Assembly (NCBI GenBank): GCA_031430595.1
Contig: JANPBU010000010.1
Span: 62,001-126,000 of the forward strand
Length of the DNA: 64,000 nucleotides
Direction: 5' to 3'
DNA from: JANNBN01 sp031430595
GTDB lineage: Bacteria > Actinomycetota > Acidimicrobiia > Acidimicrobiales > JANYDT01
The translations under genes and the position numbers were made by a program. Shown here one piece after another: positions 44,378-52,601 of this stretch. Every line of letters begins with the position of its first letter. Within the stretch, counting starts at the first letter, position 1. The notes under the pieces are model-generated. The model was not told where the DNA came from and ran no database searches. It was given only the letters and a program-made list of their open reading frames with translations.

Positions 44378-45387
44378 TATCGCCCAGAGTTTCGTTTTCG
44401 GTCGGAATCAAACTCGGCCAGGTATTGACCGGTACCGTAGGCCACGGCAAACAAGGGGTTCTCGGCAATACGGATAGGCATTCCGGTTTCATCAGCGAGC
44501 CGCCGATCGAGCCCGGCAAGCAATGCGCCTCCGCCGGTCAGCATGATCCCTTTTTCGAGGATATCGGCGGCGAGTTCTGGGGGTGTTTTGTCGAGTGTCA
44601 TTTTGACCGCGTCGCAGATCGACCAGACCGGCTCAGAAATCGCTTCGCGGATCCCCTGCGTGGTGAGGATGACCGTTTTTGGCAGACCGGTTCGTAGGTC
44701 GCGGCCGCGCACCTCGGCCTGCAGTTCATGTTCCAGTTCGTACGCCGAGCCAAGCGCAATTTTCACTTCTTCAGCGGTTCGTTCACCGAGTGCCAGGTCA
44801 AATTCTTTGCGGGCGTAGGTAATGATCGCCTCGTCGATTTCATCGCCTGCGACACGGATCGACTGTGATGTGACAATTCCGCCGAGAGAAATAACCGCGA
44901 CCTCGGTGGTTCCGCCACCAATGTCGACCACCATGTTGCCGGTTGGCTCGTGAACGGGTAATTTTGCCCCAATCGCCGCTGCCATTGGTTCTTCAATAGT
45001 TTCTACCCGACCAGCCCCTGCGTATTGGGCCGCATCCATCACGGCCCGCTTTTCTACACCCGTAATACCGAACGGAACGCAAATCACCATTCGGGGCTTC
45101 GCGAAACGACGCTGATGTACCCGATGGATGAAGTAGCGGAGCATCTTTTCGCAGATCTCGAAGTCGGCAATAACACCATCTTTGAGGGGGCGAATCGCTT
45201 GAATATGGTCAGGCGTGCGGCCGAGCATCGCTTTCGCGGCCAAGCCCACTGCCAACGGTCGACCATCGCGTACGTTGACCGCTACTACCGAAGGTTCGTT
45301 GAGAACTATGCCGCGCCCGCGTTCGAACACCAAGGTGTTCGCTGTGCCGAGGTCGACAGCAAGGTCTCGTCCGATGAATGAACTCAT
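44374..45387 (-). CDS. mreB: Actin-like cell-shape protein MreB
   Basis: This 337-residue bacterial actin has the phosphate-1 loop DLGTANTLVF, phosphate-2 DIGGGTTEVAVISLGG, adenosine motif LTGGGALLAGLDRRL and the N-terminal MSSFIGRDLAVDLG start. It polymerises under the membrane to direct MreCD/RodA/PBP2. It indicates a rod-shaped or elongating cell, which not all actinobacteria are. No ribosome site is visible at the ATG; a possible 16-codon leader overlaps it. Confidence 0.97.
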   Translation of the reverse strand: MSSFIGRDLAVDLGTANTLVFERGRGIVLNEPSVVAVNVRDGRPLAVGLAAKAMLGRTPDHIQAIRPLKDGVIADFEICEKMLRYFIHRVHQRRFAKPRMVICVPFGITGVEKRAVMDAAQYAGAGRVETIEEPMAAAIGAKLPVHEPTGNMVVDIGGGTTEVAVISLGGIVTSQSIRVAGDEIDEAIITYARKEFDLALGERTAEEVKIALGSAYELEHELQAEVRGRDLRTGLPKTVILTTQGIREAISEPVWSICDAVKMTLDKTPPELAADILEKGIMLTGGGALLAGLDRRLADETGMPIRIAENPLFAVAYGTGQYLAEFDSDRKRNSGRY

Positions 45388-45475
45388 GGTGCAACTGTTC
45401 CGAAACGGTTGGGGCTGCAGGCGGGCTGCAACATCCGTAGGTTAGGCGGTGAAGCGATTCAACTCAACCCGTTGT

Positions 45476-45889
45476 TTACACAAGGCCGGGAAAAAACAGG
45501 CCGATTTCTCGGGCTGCTGAATCTGCGCTGTCTGATCCGTGGATGAGGTTTTCGGTGAACTCGATGCCGAGGTCGCCCCGGATGGTGCCGGGCGCGGCAT
45601 TCCGAGGGTTAGTTGTGCCCATCATGGTTCGAACTACTTGCCAAGTTTCTTCCGGACCTTCGATGACGGCCATCATGGCGGGGCCACGGGTGATGAAGTC
45701 AACAAGACCAGGGAAGAAGGGCTTCCCGGCGTGCTCGCCGTAGTGAATTTCTGCTGTTGCTCGGTCAATGGTGCGAAGCTCGGCAGCGACGACCTTCAGG
45801 TTGCGGCGCTCGAATCGGGCGATGATCTCGCCGACGAGACCTCGTTCGACTGCGTCAGGTTTGCAAATGATGAACGTACGATCTGCCAT
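45476..45889 (-). CDS. ndk: Nucleoside diphosphate kinase
   Basis: This 137-residue kinase equilibrates nucleoside di- and triphosphates. The start DRTFIICKPDAVERGLVGEI, the VRTMMGTTNPRNAAPGTIRGD block and the active-site His in NLIHGSDSADSA are all present. It lies 88 bases upstream of mreB on the same strand, its usual neighbour in actinobacteria. The sequence before ATG (ctaccctcctt) is pyrimidine-rich and lacks a ribosome site. Confidence 0.97.
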   Translation of the reverse strand: MADRTFIICKPDAVERGLVGEIIARFERRNLKVVAAELRTIDRATAEIHYGEHAGKPFFPGLVDFITRGPAMMAVIEGPEETWQVVRTMMGTTNPRNAAPGTIRGDLGIEFTENLIHGSDSADSAAREIGLFFPGLV

Positions 45890-45961
45890 AAGGAGGGTAG
45901 ATAGTAGTCGAGGTGCTCACTTGAGTGATCTCAACAGCGTTTGGATTCGACGTCGCGGCAA

Positions 45962-46099
45962 TCAACTCTTCGCTGAGTGCGAGGGCGGGTTCTTGCGATC
46001 TTCCTCAACACGTTCGGCAGCCCGCCGCCATCCGTGGCCTATCCAGACAAGTCCGAGGAAGGGAAGGGTCAAAATCAACACCACAAGAAACGTTTTCAC
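45962..46099 (-). CDS. Small membrane protein, 45 residues
   Basis: GTG at 46099 opens a 45-codon frame whose product has one hydrophobic helix (residues about 3-22, FLVVLILTLPFLGLVWIGHG) followed by a charged tail (WRRAAERVEEDRKNPPSH), the layout of a type I/III single-pass small protein. AGAGGG lies about 11 bases upstream. It sits between the AT-rich region and ndk on the same strand. I know no family for it. Coding potential rests on the sharp hydrophobic/charged division and strand agreement. Confidence 0.55.
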   Translation of the reverse strand: MKTFLVVLILTLPFLGLVWIGHGWRRAAERVEEDRKNPPSHSAKS

Positions 46100-46806
46100 A
46101 GGCTAATTACCCTCTGTCGATCATTCCTTATCACGGTAAACTATGTTCTATCGATCGAACAGATTAGGTTTCAGCGCATCTGAGTTTGACCACTCGATGA
46201 GTTAACCAAAGGCAACTCGTGTAGCGCCTCGATCCTTGCCATTCAGGTGGCCAAAATCGAGGGTCGAATTCGTTATTTGCTGGCCTACATCTTCTAGGCG
46301 TTTCCCGGTCCTCGGGACTCAAAGAAAATTCCCATGTCCATTCGTTGTTGGTCATTTTAAGAAGAGCCGCAAGAGTCATTCCCGAGTTTCCAGCTTTGCT
46401 GGTAGGCTTTGAACGATTAAAGATGTCGATGTATGTACTAAATTTAGCCATGATTCGCACCTAACACGCATATTTTTCCGACGAAGATTCTATCCCTTGC
46501 AAACAGATTGTACATTATATAGTGTAGCAGTTTATAACATAGCCACAGACGCAGCCGGTAATGGTCAATTGATTTGGACAACGCACCAAGCTGCTAGAGC
46601 TTCTCGAAGTTCGAAGATCAACATGACTTTCAACCCCTTTCTGACGATTGCTAATGGGTCAGGCCAGTTTTTGGCCACACACCAAGTATGAGAGAGAGAA
46701 GTCAAATAAGATTATCTATAAAGCCTACAACCAAAGTGACCCCTCAACTTATTGCTGGTGAATGCACTGTGAGTGCACTAAAGGTTTGTCCAGGTCAGAG
46801 CGCAGT
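46100..46806. other. AT-rich stretch without a confident gene
   Basis: About 700 bases of clearly lower GC content than the neighbours lie between the small membrane protein and the NlpC/P60 gene. They contain one weak frame on the minus strand (46164-46451), a perfect TATAAT on the minus strand at 46514-46519, and the small palindrome tgcact-gtg-agtgca near 46765. No tRNA, integrase or transposase was found. It interrupts the backbone upstream of ndk and may be a decayed insertion. Confidence 0.6.
46164..46451 (-). CDS. Doubtful small protein in the AT-rich stretch
   Basis: A 95-codon frame starting at ATG 46451 (AGGTG six bases upstream) gives a protein with no family I recognise. The middle part (NNEWTWEFSLSPEDRETPRR) looks like real protein, but the C-terminal third is Arg/Cys/Trp-rich as in random translation. 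It may be a broken gene. A TATAAT box lies about 62 bases upstream. Confidence 0.25.
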   Translation of the reverse strand: MAKFSTYIDIFNRSKPTSKAGNSGMTLAALLKMTNNEWTWEFSLSPEDRETPRRCRPANNEFDPRFWPPEWQGSRRYTSCLWLTHRVVKLRCAET

Positions 46807-47634
46807 TCACGACGCTGAGGGCCGACTCACCTCGGTGTCATAGGGCGGCATCGCCAGCGAACCAAGCTCAACCACACGACCCGTTTTGGGCGCATGAAGC
46901 ATCGTCTCGTTCCCCAAATCAAAGCCGACATGATGAATCCGACCGACCCCAGCATCGTGTCGAAAAAACACCGTGTCTGGTACCGCAGCTCCGAACTGAT
47001 CAACCGAATCACGAGGAACCACGTTCCCAACGACGTGGTTCGATAGATGAACGAGGCCGCTACAGTCCACGCCCCACCCAGAGAGACCACTCCACAAGTA
47101 CGGCAAACCCAAAAAGTCCAACGCGACCTCAATGGCGTTAGAGCGGATCGCAATATCGTCGGTCCGTATTAGCCGATCGCCACCCCGAGTTCGAACGACA
47201 ACGTCCTTCGCGTTTCGATCGGTAACCACAAACATTGACCCCATCGATGCGGCCCCACAAAGGCGGTCACCCTCGACATCGCGCAACGCAGCAAACCGGC
47301 GTGACACCAAAACAGTTTCGACCTTGACAGGGTCTTCAGCAATATGTTCGCTTCGCACCCAACCCGGATATCCCCGGGGGTCTCGCGACGTCGGTTGCGT
47401 GGGTATTCGAACCTCACACCAGCCATCTTGCTCAGAAACAATATGCACTCGTTCACCGTGCAACACCTGGGTCTCCACCCGACCCAGCAAATCGAGTCGC
47501 GCCGCGTAATCCAATATCGACATCCAGGCCGCCATATCTGGGTCGTTGAGCAACGCAGGAGCATCTATGTCACGGGGCGCATCGGGGCTTGCCCACACCT
47601 GGGCAACGCCAACCACAACCGAATGCGTAGTCAC
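46807..47634 (-). CDS. NlpC/P60 (C40) cysteine peptidase, cytoplasmic murein-peptide type
   Basis: This 275-residue peptidase has two SH3-like domains (residues about 1-140) and an NlpC/P60 domain with catalytic Cys in GVDCSGLVHLS (about 189) and His in RIHHVGFDL (about 233). There is no signal peptide, as in YkfC of Bacillus, which cuts the D-Glu-diaminopimelate bond of recycled peptides inside the cell. The epimerase for the released L-Ala-D-Glu is encoded just upstream; GTG at 47634 overlaps its stop by four bases. Another GTG six bases earlier is also possible. Confidence 0.87.
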   Translation of the reverse strand: MTTHSVVVGVAQVWASPDAPRDIDAPALLNDPDMAAWMSILDYAARLDLLGRVETQVLHGERVHIVSEQDGWCEVRIPTQPTSRDPRGYPGWVRSEHIAEDPVKVETVLVSRRFAALRDVEGDRLCGAASMGSMFVVTDRNAKDVVVRTRGGDRLIRTDDIAIRSNAIEVALDFLGLPYLWSGLSGWGVDCSGLVHLSNHVVGNVVPRDSVDQFGAAVPDTVFFRHDAGVGRIHHVGFDLGNETMLHAPKTGRVVELGSLAMPPYDTEVSRPSAS

Positions 47635-48653
47635 GAACACACCGTGGCGAAACCGGATTCGTAGCTGACCGGTGTCGAGTCAGTTGCCCACCATGCCGCG
47701 TCAAGATCATGAACTTCTTCAGAAAGGTTGGCCGCAAACTGAATCGCTTGGGCCACCGAAGCAGGATGTTCCATCATCGAACCAACCAACACTCCCATTC
47801 CGTGGTACCTGGCTTTCGCGACTGCCTGGGCTGAACCGGTCAACCCTCCGAACTTCATGAATTTCACGTTGATCATGGCAACGCCACCGAGGTCGGCTAT
47901 CCGGTCGATACTTTCCAGGTACCGGGCACCTTCGTCTGCGGCAACCGGAACGCTCAGCCGAGCGGAAAGAGCACATAACGCGTGGAGTTCCGCCGCCGGA
48001 ACTGGCTGTTCGAGGAGACCTGGTAGCGCGTCCGCCGCTTCGGCCACCTCCATAATTTTGAGGGTTTGGTCGAATGTCCACCCTTGATTGGCATCAACCC
48101 AAAATGTGGCTCGCCCCCCGAGGAATCGGGCCAATTCGATAACGCGTTGAGCATCCCCGTCAGGGTCTCGTCCGAGCTTGGCCTTAATGACAGTAAAGCC
48201 GAGCGCAAGGCGGCGTTCGGCAGCAGCAATCATGTCTTCGGTTGACCCGGCACTGAGCGTTACCGAAGTTCGAACCCTTGCGTGCGACACCGCCGAGTCA
48301 AAATGGTAAGCGCGAAGGCTATGAAGAGCCTGATCAATTCCAGCCACTGCCGAACTCGATGCTTGCACGCCGAGCTGAACTTCATCAATGAGCAGGTCGA
48401 TTTGGTCACCGCTATCGACCGAAGCACCCACCATCACGGGCCGAAGCGATCGGCTGATGTACTCAACAATTGAGGTAACAGAGTCGCCGGTAATAGCAGG
48501 CGTCGCTGTTGCGTAACCCCGAAACGATTGTTGAGCGTCGGTACACAACTCGATCTCAATCGCATCAATTACATCGGTTTCACGAATCGCCGTTTTGAAA
48601 CGTTCTTTTAGCGGAATCTGAGTTTCGCGGACATTCAGCGCGCTGATAATCAC
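47631..48653 (-). CDS. Enolase-superfamily dipeptide epimerase (L-Ala-D/L-Glu type)
   Basis: This 340-residue enzyme of the muconate-lactonizing branch has catalytic lysines in VIKAKLGRD (about residue 156) and in NVKFMKFGGL (about 264). The metal ligands are Asp in WVDANQGW (about 188), Glu in LLEQPVP (about 216) and Asp in VAADEGA (about 239). Coupling to the NlpC/P60 gene supports L-Ala-D/L-Glu epimerase, as in the Bacillus ykf cluster. A longer frame from 48845 runs through a hairpin and is rejected; GTG at 48653 gives a family-like start with TACAGT seven bases upstream. Confidence 0.88.
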   Translation of the reverse strand: MIISALNVRETQIPLKERFKTAIRETDVIDAIEIELCTDAQQSFRGYATATPAITGDSVTSIVEYISRSLRPVMVGASVDSGDQIDLLIDEVQLGVQASSSAVAGIDQALHSLRAYHFDSAVSHARVRTSVTLSAGSTEDMIAAAERRLALGFTVIKAKLGRDPDGDAQRVIELARFLGGRATFWVDANQGWTFDQTLKIMEVAEAADALPGLLEQPVPAAELHALCALSARLSVPVAADEGARYLESIDRIADLGGVAMINVKFMKFGGLTGSAQAVAKARYHGMGVLVGSMMEHPASVAQAIQFAANLSEEVHDLDAAWWATDSTPVSYESGFATVCS

Positions 48654-48660
48654 GACAGTT

Positions 48661-48666
48661 ACTGTA
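48661..48666 (-). promoter_or_regulatory. Putative -10 box for the epimerase-peptidase pair
   Basis: TACAGT on the minus strand, seven bases before GTG 48653. The place of a -35 box falls in the arm of the hairpin at 48680-48715. Confidence 0.55.
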
Positions 48667-48679
48667 CCGCCCTGTAATT

Positions 48680-48715
48680 GGTATCTCGCGTCAGCAAAAC
48701 CTGATGCGAGATACC
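48680..48715 (-). terminator. Large hairpin after the NMT1-type transporter operon
   Basis: A 15-base-pair stem (ggtatctcgcgtcag pairing with ctgatgcgagatacc, one G-T wobble) with a six-base loop, 24 bases past the stop of the gene at 48739. There is no U-tract, as is common in actinobacteria. Confidence 0.7.
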
Positions 48716-48738
48716 AAACGAGACTTTGCCGACCTAGA

Positions 48739-50022
48739 TCAGTTGCCGCCCTCGTTAAGTACAACGGTTTCGCCCTTGTAACTGGCTCCGTTGATATCAA
48801 CACCTGCGGCGGTCCAAGCGGCGTGCGACTTTGTAACAAAGTCATTCGTAAACGCCTGGCCTTCAGGTGCCTTCGTCAATACGGTGGTTCCTTCGGCGTT
48901 CTTGGCTTCTTGAGCCAACTTGATGGTCTGGTCCCACTGGGCCTGATTGATCATGCCAATACCGGCTTTTGATGGCCAAATCAACTTGTTGATTTCGTTC
49001 ATTTGCCAGGCCTGGTGGCTCTTACCGAGCTTTGAACCCTTGGCCACAACAATGTCGACACACGCAGCAGCATTATCGCGGCAGAACACCCATCCTTGAA
49101 TCGAAGCGTTCACAAACTGCTGAGTTTGTTCGGCATACGCCGCGTCGGCCAGCTTGTCGGTGTTTGCCCAGATGGCGTCTTGCAACATTGCGGTACCTTC
49201 GTCGTTCCAGTTGATGACGTTGAACTGGTCAGCGGTGTACAGCTTTCCGCTCGCATCCTTAGCCTCGAAAAGTTGGGCGTATTCGTTGTACACCATGGCT
49301 TGGGCTGCGTCGATTTCCTTCTTCAATAACGCCTGCATATCGAAGCCCTGCTGAACCAGTGTCACGTCTTTTGCAGGGTCGAGCCCGGCCTTGGTCATGC
49401 CACCAAACAGTTCGAACTCGTTGCCGTAACCCCAGTTGCCAACCTTCTTACCTTTGAGGTCGGCCGCTGTTGCAATGTTTGAGTCTTTGAAGCTGACCTG
49501 AAGTGTGCCAGATCGTTCGAAAATTTGGGCGACGTTCGTAATCGCTGCACCCTGTTCGCGCGATGCAAGTGCCTTCGGAACCCACGAGATTGCGTAATCG
49601 ACCGCACCGGTAGCGAGTTGGGTTTGAGGGGTGATGTCAACACCACCTTCAATGATGGTTACATCAAGGCACATGGCCTTGTAGAAACCCTTGTCGACAG
49701 CTGCGAAGTACCCGGCGAACTGTGCTTGGGTGACCCACTGCAGTTGCAGCTTTACTGGCTTCAGAGACGCACACTCTGCGGCAGCAGCCACCGGGGCAAC
49801 AGTATCGGCCGGTGCAGTCGTGTCGGCCCCCGCAGCAGCAAGGGTTGTTTCCGTGGCTGGGTCGGCAGCAGTTGTCTCTGCGGGTGCTTCGGTTTCGACG
49901 GGGGCATCGGCTGCCACTGTCGTTTCGGCTGCTGGGGCACTACTGCTGCCCCCGCAAGCGCTCAGGCCTAAGCCAATAGCGGCGACGGCGACTAGGGCCG
50001 AGGTAAATGTTGCTTTCTTCAT
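48739..50022 (-). CDS. NMT1/THI5-type ABC substrate-binding lipoprotein
   Basis: This 427-residue lipoprotein has a signal peptide ending in LSACGG (acylated Cys at about residue 23), a 60-residue Ala/Thr/Pro/Glu linker to the surface, then an NMT1-like binding domain (VKLQLQWVTQAQFAGYFAAVDKGFY, GVDITPQTQLATGAVDYAISWVP). The family binds pyrimidine precursors of thiamine, riboflavin, nitrate, taurine or hydantoin-like compounds. The gene order with two permeases and pyrimidine-type catabolic genes suggests a pyrimidine or hydantoin. The ribosome site AAGGGAG lies about five bases before ATG. Confidence 0.92.
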   Translation of the reverse strand: MKKATFTSALVAVAAIGLGLSACGGSSSAPAAETTVAADAPVETEAPAETTAADPATETTLAAAGADTTAPADTVAPVAAAAECASLKPVKLQLQWVTQAQFAGYFAAVDKGFYKAMCLDVTIIEGGVDITPQTQLATGAVDYAISWVPKALASREQGAAITNVAQIFERSGTLQVSFKDSNIATAADLKGKKVGNWGYGNEFELFGGMTKAGLDPAKDVTLVQQGFDMQALLKKEIDAAQAMVYNEYAQLFEAKDASGKLYTADQFNVINWNDEGTAMLQDAIWANTDKLADAAYAEQTQQFVNASIQGWVFCRDNAAACVDIVVAKGSKLGKSHQAWQMNEINKLIWPSKAGIGMINQAQWDQTIKLAQEAKNAEGTTVLTKAPEGQAFTNDFVTKSHAAWTAAGVDINGASYKGETVVLNEGGN

Positions 50023-50076
50023 ATTTCTCCCTTGTTGTGGTGTGTTGTGCTGTATTGTTGGTGATGGTGCTGCGAG

Positions 50077-50850
50077 TTAAGAATCGGCCGCCTGGCGGCG
50101 GGTATTCCAGGGCATAGCAAAGCGTTCAAAGAGTAGGCCAGCGACGTAGAAGAGGAGGCCCATCAAAATGGCCGAAGTTATATACGCCCACGCCTTGGGC
50201 GTTTGCGAGAGTTTCATAGCGTTCGAGACCCGAGACCCAAGCCCATTTTGCAAACCGCCGAAGTATTCGACAACTACTGCCGCTATAACCGAAAGTGAAG
50301 CGGCGACCCGAAGGCCAGTAGTGAGATACCCGAGCGCGTTCGGCAGTCGAACTAGCTTGAGGAAGGCAACATCGCTGGCCGCATACGAGCGCATCAACTC
50401 TTCGTGTACCGGTTCAACTTGGGTCAACCCTTTCAACACATTCACGAATACCGGGAAGAAGGCAACCAGCGCGACAACGACCCGCCGGGCAGTATCACTG
50501 GTTGACCCGAACATGTTGTAGAAGATGGGTCCGAGTGCCACGATTGGCATCGTGTTGAACGCAGCCGAAATCGGATTAATAAGCGAGCGTACGGTAGAAA
50601 ATCGCTGAGCAACGAATGCCACCAAAATCGCTGCGATTGAACCAGCTACTAACCCAATGAGTGCATTTGTTGCCGTTGCTTTTGCAGCATTGCCAATAAG
50701 CGATTTGTTGTTAATGAGCACCGACCAAATTGCCGTGGGCTTCGGAAGCAGGAAGGGTTTAATGTTGCGAGACACCACTAGCCACTGCCACGCCCCCAAA
50801 AACATGGCGCCCCAAACCAATGGGGCAGCAATACGAAGAACGCGGTTCAC
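50077..50850 (-). CDS. ABC transporter permease (NMT1/nitrate/taurine type)
   Basis: This 257-residue BPD_transp_1 permease has about six TM helices and the EAA-like coupling segment SYAASDVAFLKLVRLPNALGYLTTGLRVAAS. It is the second permease of the transporter, so the membrane channel is probably a heterodimer with the product of 51668-52528. GTG at 50850 overlaps the ATPase stop by four bases. Confidence 0.93.
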   Translation of the reverse strand: MNRVLRIAAPLVWGAMFLGAWQWLVVSRNIKPFLLPKPTAIWSVLINNKSLIGNAAKATATNALIGLVAGSIAAILVAFVAQRFSTVRSLINPISAAFNTMPIVALGPIFYNMFGSTSDTARRVVVALVAFFPVFVNVLKGLTQVEPVHEELMRSYAASDVAFLKLVRLPNALGYLTTGLRVAASLSVIAAVVVEYFGGLQNGLGSRVSNAMKLSQTPKAWAYITSAILMGLLFYVAGLLFERFAMPWNTRRQAADS

Positions 50851-51671
50851 CGTTCGATAACCCCGGCCGAGGTTCGACTCGTCTCGTTGGCAGCCAGCAA
50901 GCCATATTCGATACCTCGAAGTGCTTCACGAACCTCGGTTATCTTCTTAAAGAACTCAGTAGATTCTCTCGCTTGTTCGACTCGCGAACCAAGGTCAACG
51001 TCGACGAGTTGGGTGATTCGCCCGGGCCTCGGAGACATGACGACAACACGATCCGAGAGATACACCGCTTCAGGGATCGAGTGGGTAACAAACACCACGG
51101 TTTTGCCCGTGGCCTCACAGATTCGAATGAGTTCTGCCTGCATATGTTCGCGGGTCATTTCATCAAGTGCCCCGAACGGCTCATCCATCAGTAGCAGTGG
51201 TGGATCAACGGCGAGCGCGCGTGCTATGGCGACGCGCTGTTGCATTCCACCGGAAAGCTCCCACGGGTAATGGTTCGCGAATTCGCTGAGCTTCACCAGT
51301 TCGAGCATCTCGGCCGAGCGAGCCTTCCGGCGGGTTTTGTCCCAGCCACGAAGTTCCAACGGAAGCTCGATATTGCGTGCAACTTTGCGCCAATCAAAGA
51401 GGCCAGCCTGTTGGAATGCCATCCCATAATCCTGATCAAGGCGAGCCTGTTTCGCAATCTTGCCATTAATACGAATGTCACCGCCGGTTGGTTGTATCAG
51501 GTCAGCAATCAGTCGCAGCAACGTTGACTTTCCGCACCCTGACGGGCCGATCAACGAAACGAAAGAACCCGTTTCAACCTGCATCGAAACGTCGATCAGG
51601 GCGTTGACCTGATTTGGCTTTCCCGCATTGAAAATTTTGCTGACGTTGGCAACGTCGACGGCGGGTGTCAT
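50847..51671 (-). CDS. ABC transporter ATPase (NMT1/nitrate/taurine type)
   Basis: This 274-residue ATPase has Walker A (GPSGCGKSTLLRLI), a signature motif LSGGMQQRVAIARAL, Walker B LLLMDEPFGALDE and switch His in VFVTHSIPEAVYLSDRV. It is typical of SsuB/TauB/ThiZ-type importers. Both ends overlap the permease genes by four bases. The C-terminal 30 residues (EVREALRGIEYGLLAANETS) are an unremarkable extension. Confidence 0.94.
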   Translation of the reverse strand: MTPAVDVANVSKIFNAGKPNQVNALIDVSMQVETGSFVSLIGPSGCGKSTLLRLIADLIQPTGGDIRINGKIAKQARLDQDYGMAFQQAGLFDWRKVARNIELPLELRGWDKTRRKARSAEMLELVKLSEFANHYPWELSGGMQQRVAIARALAVDPPLLLMDEPFGALDEMTREHMQAELIRICEATGKTVVFVTHSIPEAVYLSDRVVVMSPRPGRITQLVDVDLGSRVEQARESTEFFKKITEVREALRGIEYGLLAANETSRTSAGVIER

Positions 51672-52528
51672 GCAATAGCTCCGGTGGGTCGATTTCGGGT
51701 GAGGATTCGTTCGGCGATAGACACCAGGCCGGCAACCACGAGGCCAAGCAGCGCAGCGCCAACAAAGGCGGTGAATACTCGCTCGGGTTCACCGGAAGAC
51801 TTCTGGAAATATTCGATGATGAGCCGCCCAATTCCGCCCGGTGTACCCGACGAAATTTCCGCGACGATCGCACCAACCACACTGGCAGCAGCAGCGAGTT
51901 TGAGCGCCGGGACGAGATGCGGTATCGCACTCGGCAAGCGCAACTTCGTCATCGTTTGCCACCAACTCGATGCGTATGAATCCATCAACTCAAGCGAGTG
52001 GACCTTCGGCGATTGCAACCCTCTAAGCGCCCCGATCGTGACCGGAAAAAAGGAAAGGTAAGCGGCCATACCAGTAACCGACATCCACGGTTGCCAGGGC
52101 TTGCCGAACACCGAAAGCTTCGAGCCCCACCCAACAATGAGCGGCGCAAGTGCAACCAGGGGAACGGTTTGCGAAAGAACGACGTACGGCATCCATGCCC
52201 GTTCCAACAGTTTGAATCGTTGCATGGCCATGGCGAGCAACAAGCCAATGAAGGTTCCGAGCACAAAACCCCCAACAGCCAACCGAAGCGAAAACCATGA
52301 TCCGCTCAGAACCGTCGCGGCGACGGTTCGGCCTGAACCGCGAACGTCTTCGTCACCGAATGCCGAAAGAACGGTTGAAAGGTGCGGCATCGAGGCATTG
52401 TCAGTACTCACACCAAGAAACCGTTTTCCGCCGCCAACTGCTTTTATAAGTTCCCATATCGCCCCGAGTGCAACGACCCCCACGGCACCGAGAACGAAGC
52501 TACGGCCTCTTACAAGAAGTGTTCTCAC
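51668..52528 (-). CDS. ABC transporter permease (NMT1/nitrate/taurine type)
   Basis: This 286-residue BPD_transp_1 permease has about six TM helices, an EAA-like loop SLELMDSYASSWWQTMTKLRLPSAIPHL and a terminal helix AFVGAALLGLVVAGLVSIAER. It is the first gene of the operon, starting with GTG at 52528; TAATGT lies seven bases upstream, so it may be leaderless. It follows the luciferase-like gene by 73 bases. Confidence 0.93.
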   Translation of the reverse strand: MRTLLVRGRSFVLGAVGVVALGAIWELIKAVGGGKRFLGVSTDNASMPHLSTVLSAFGDEDVRGSGRTVAATVLSGSWFSLRLAVGGFVLGTFIGLLLAMAMQRFKLLERAWMPYVVLSQTVPLVALAPLIVGWGSKLSVFGKPWQPWMSVTGMAAYLSFFPVTIGALRGLQSPKVHSLELMDSYASSWWQTMTKLRLPSAIPHLVPALKLAAAASVVGAIVAEISSGTPGGIGRLIIEYFQKSSGEPERVFTAFVGAALLGLVVAGLVSIAERILTRNRPTGAIA

Positions 52529-52535
52529 GGCTTCG

Positions 52536-52541
52536 ACATTA
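52536..52541 (-). promoter_or_regulatory. Putative -10 box for the NMT1-type transporter operon
   Basis: TAATGT on the minus strand, seven bases before GTG 52528, with no ribosome site in between. Confidence 0.5.
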
Positions 52542-52601
52542 CCGATTTCGCATGTTTCATGCCTGTTTCAGCCGTGTTCATGCACTTAACCGCAGCCACT
52601 A

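Noticed and set aside
46497..46691. 64-codon plus-strand frame in the AT-rich stretch
   Set aside because: Parts look protein-like, but there is no ribosome site, no family and no strand agreement with neighbours; too weak to list as a gene.
48654..48845. N-terminal extension of the epimerase to 48845
   Set aside because: The added 64 residues would be translated from a terminator-like hairpin and a promoter, and no other family member has them.
52529..52601. Possible FMN or thiamine riboswitch before the NMT1-type transporter
   Set aside because: Only 73 bases separate the genes, with none of the conserved stems of either riboswitch, and a -10 box sits directly before the start codon.
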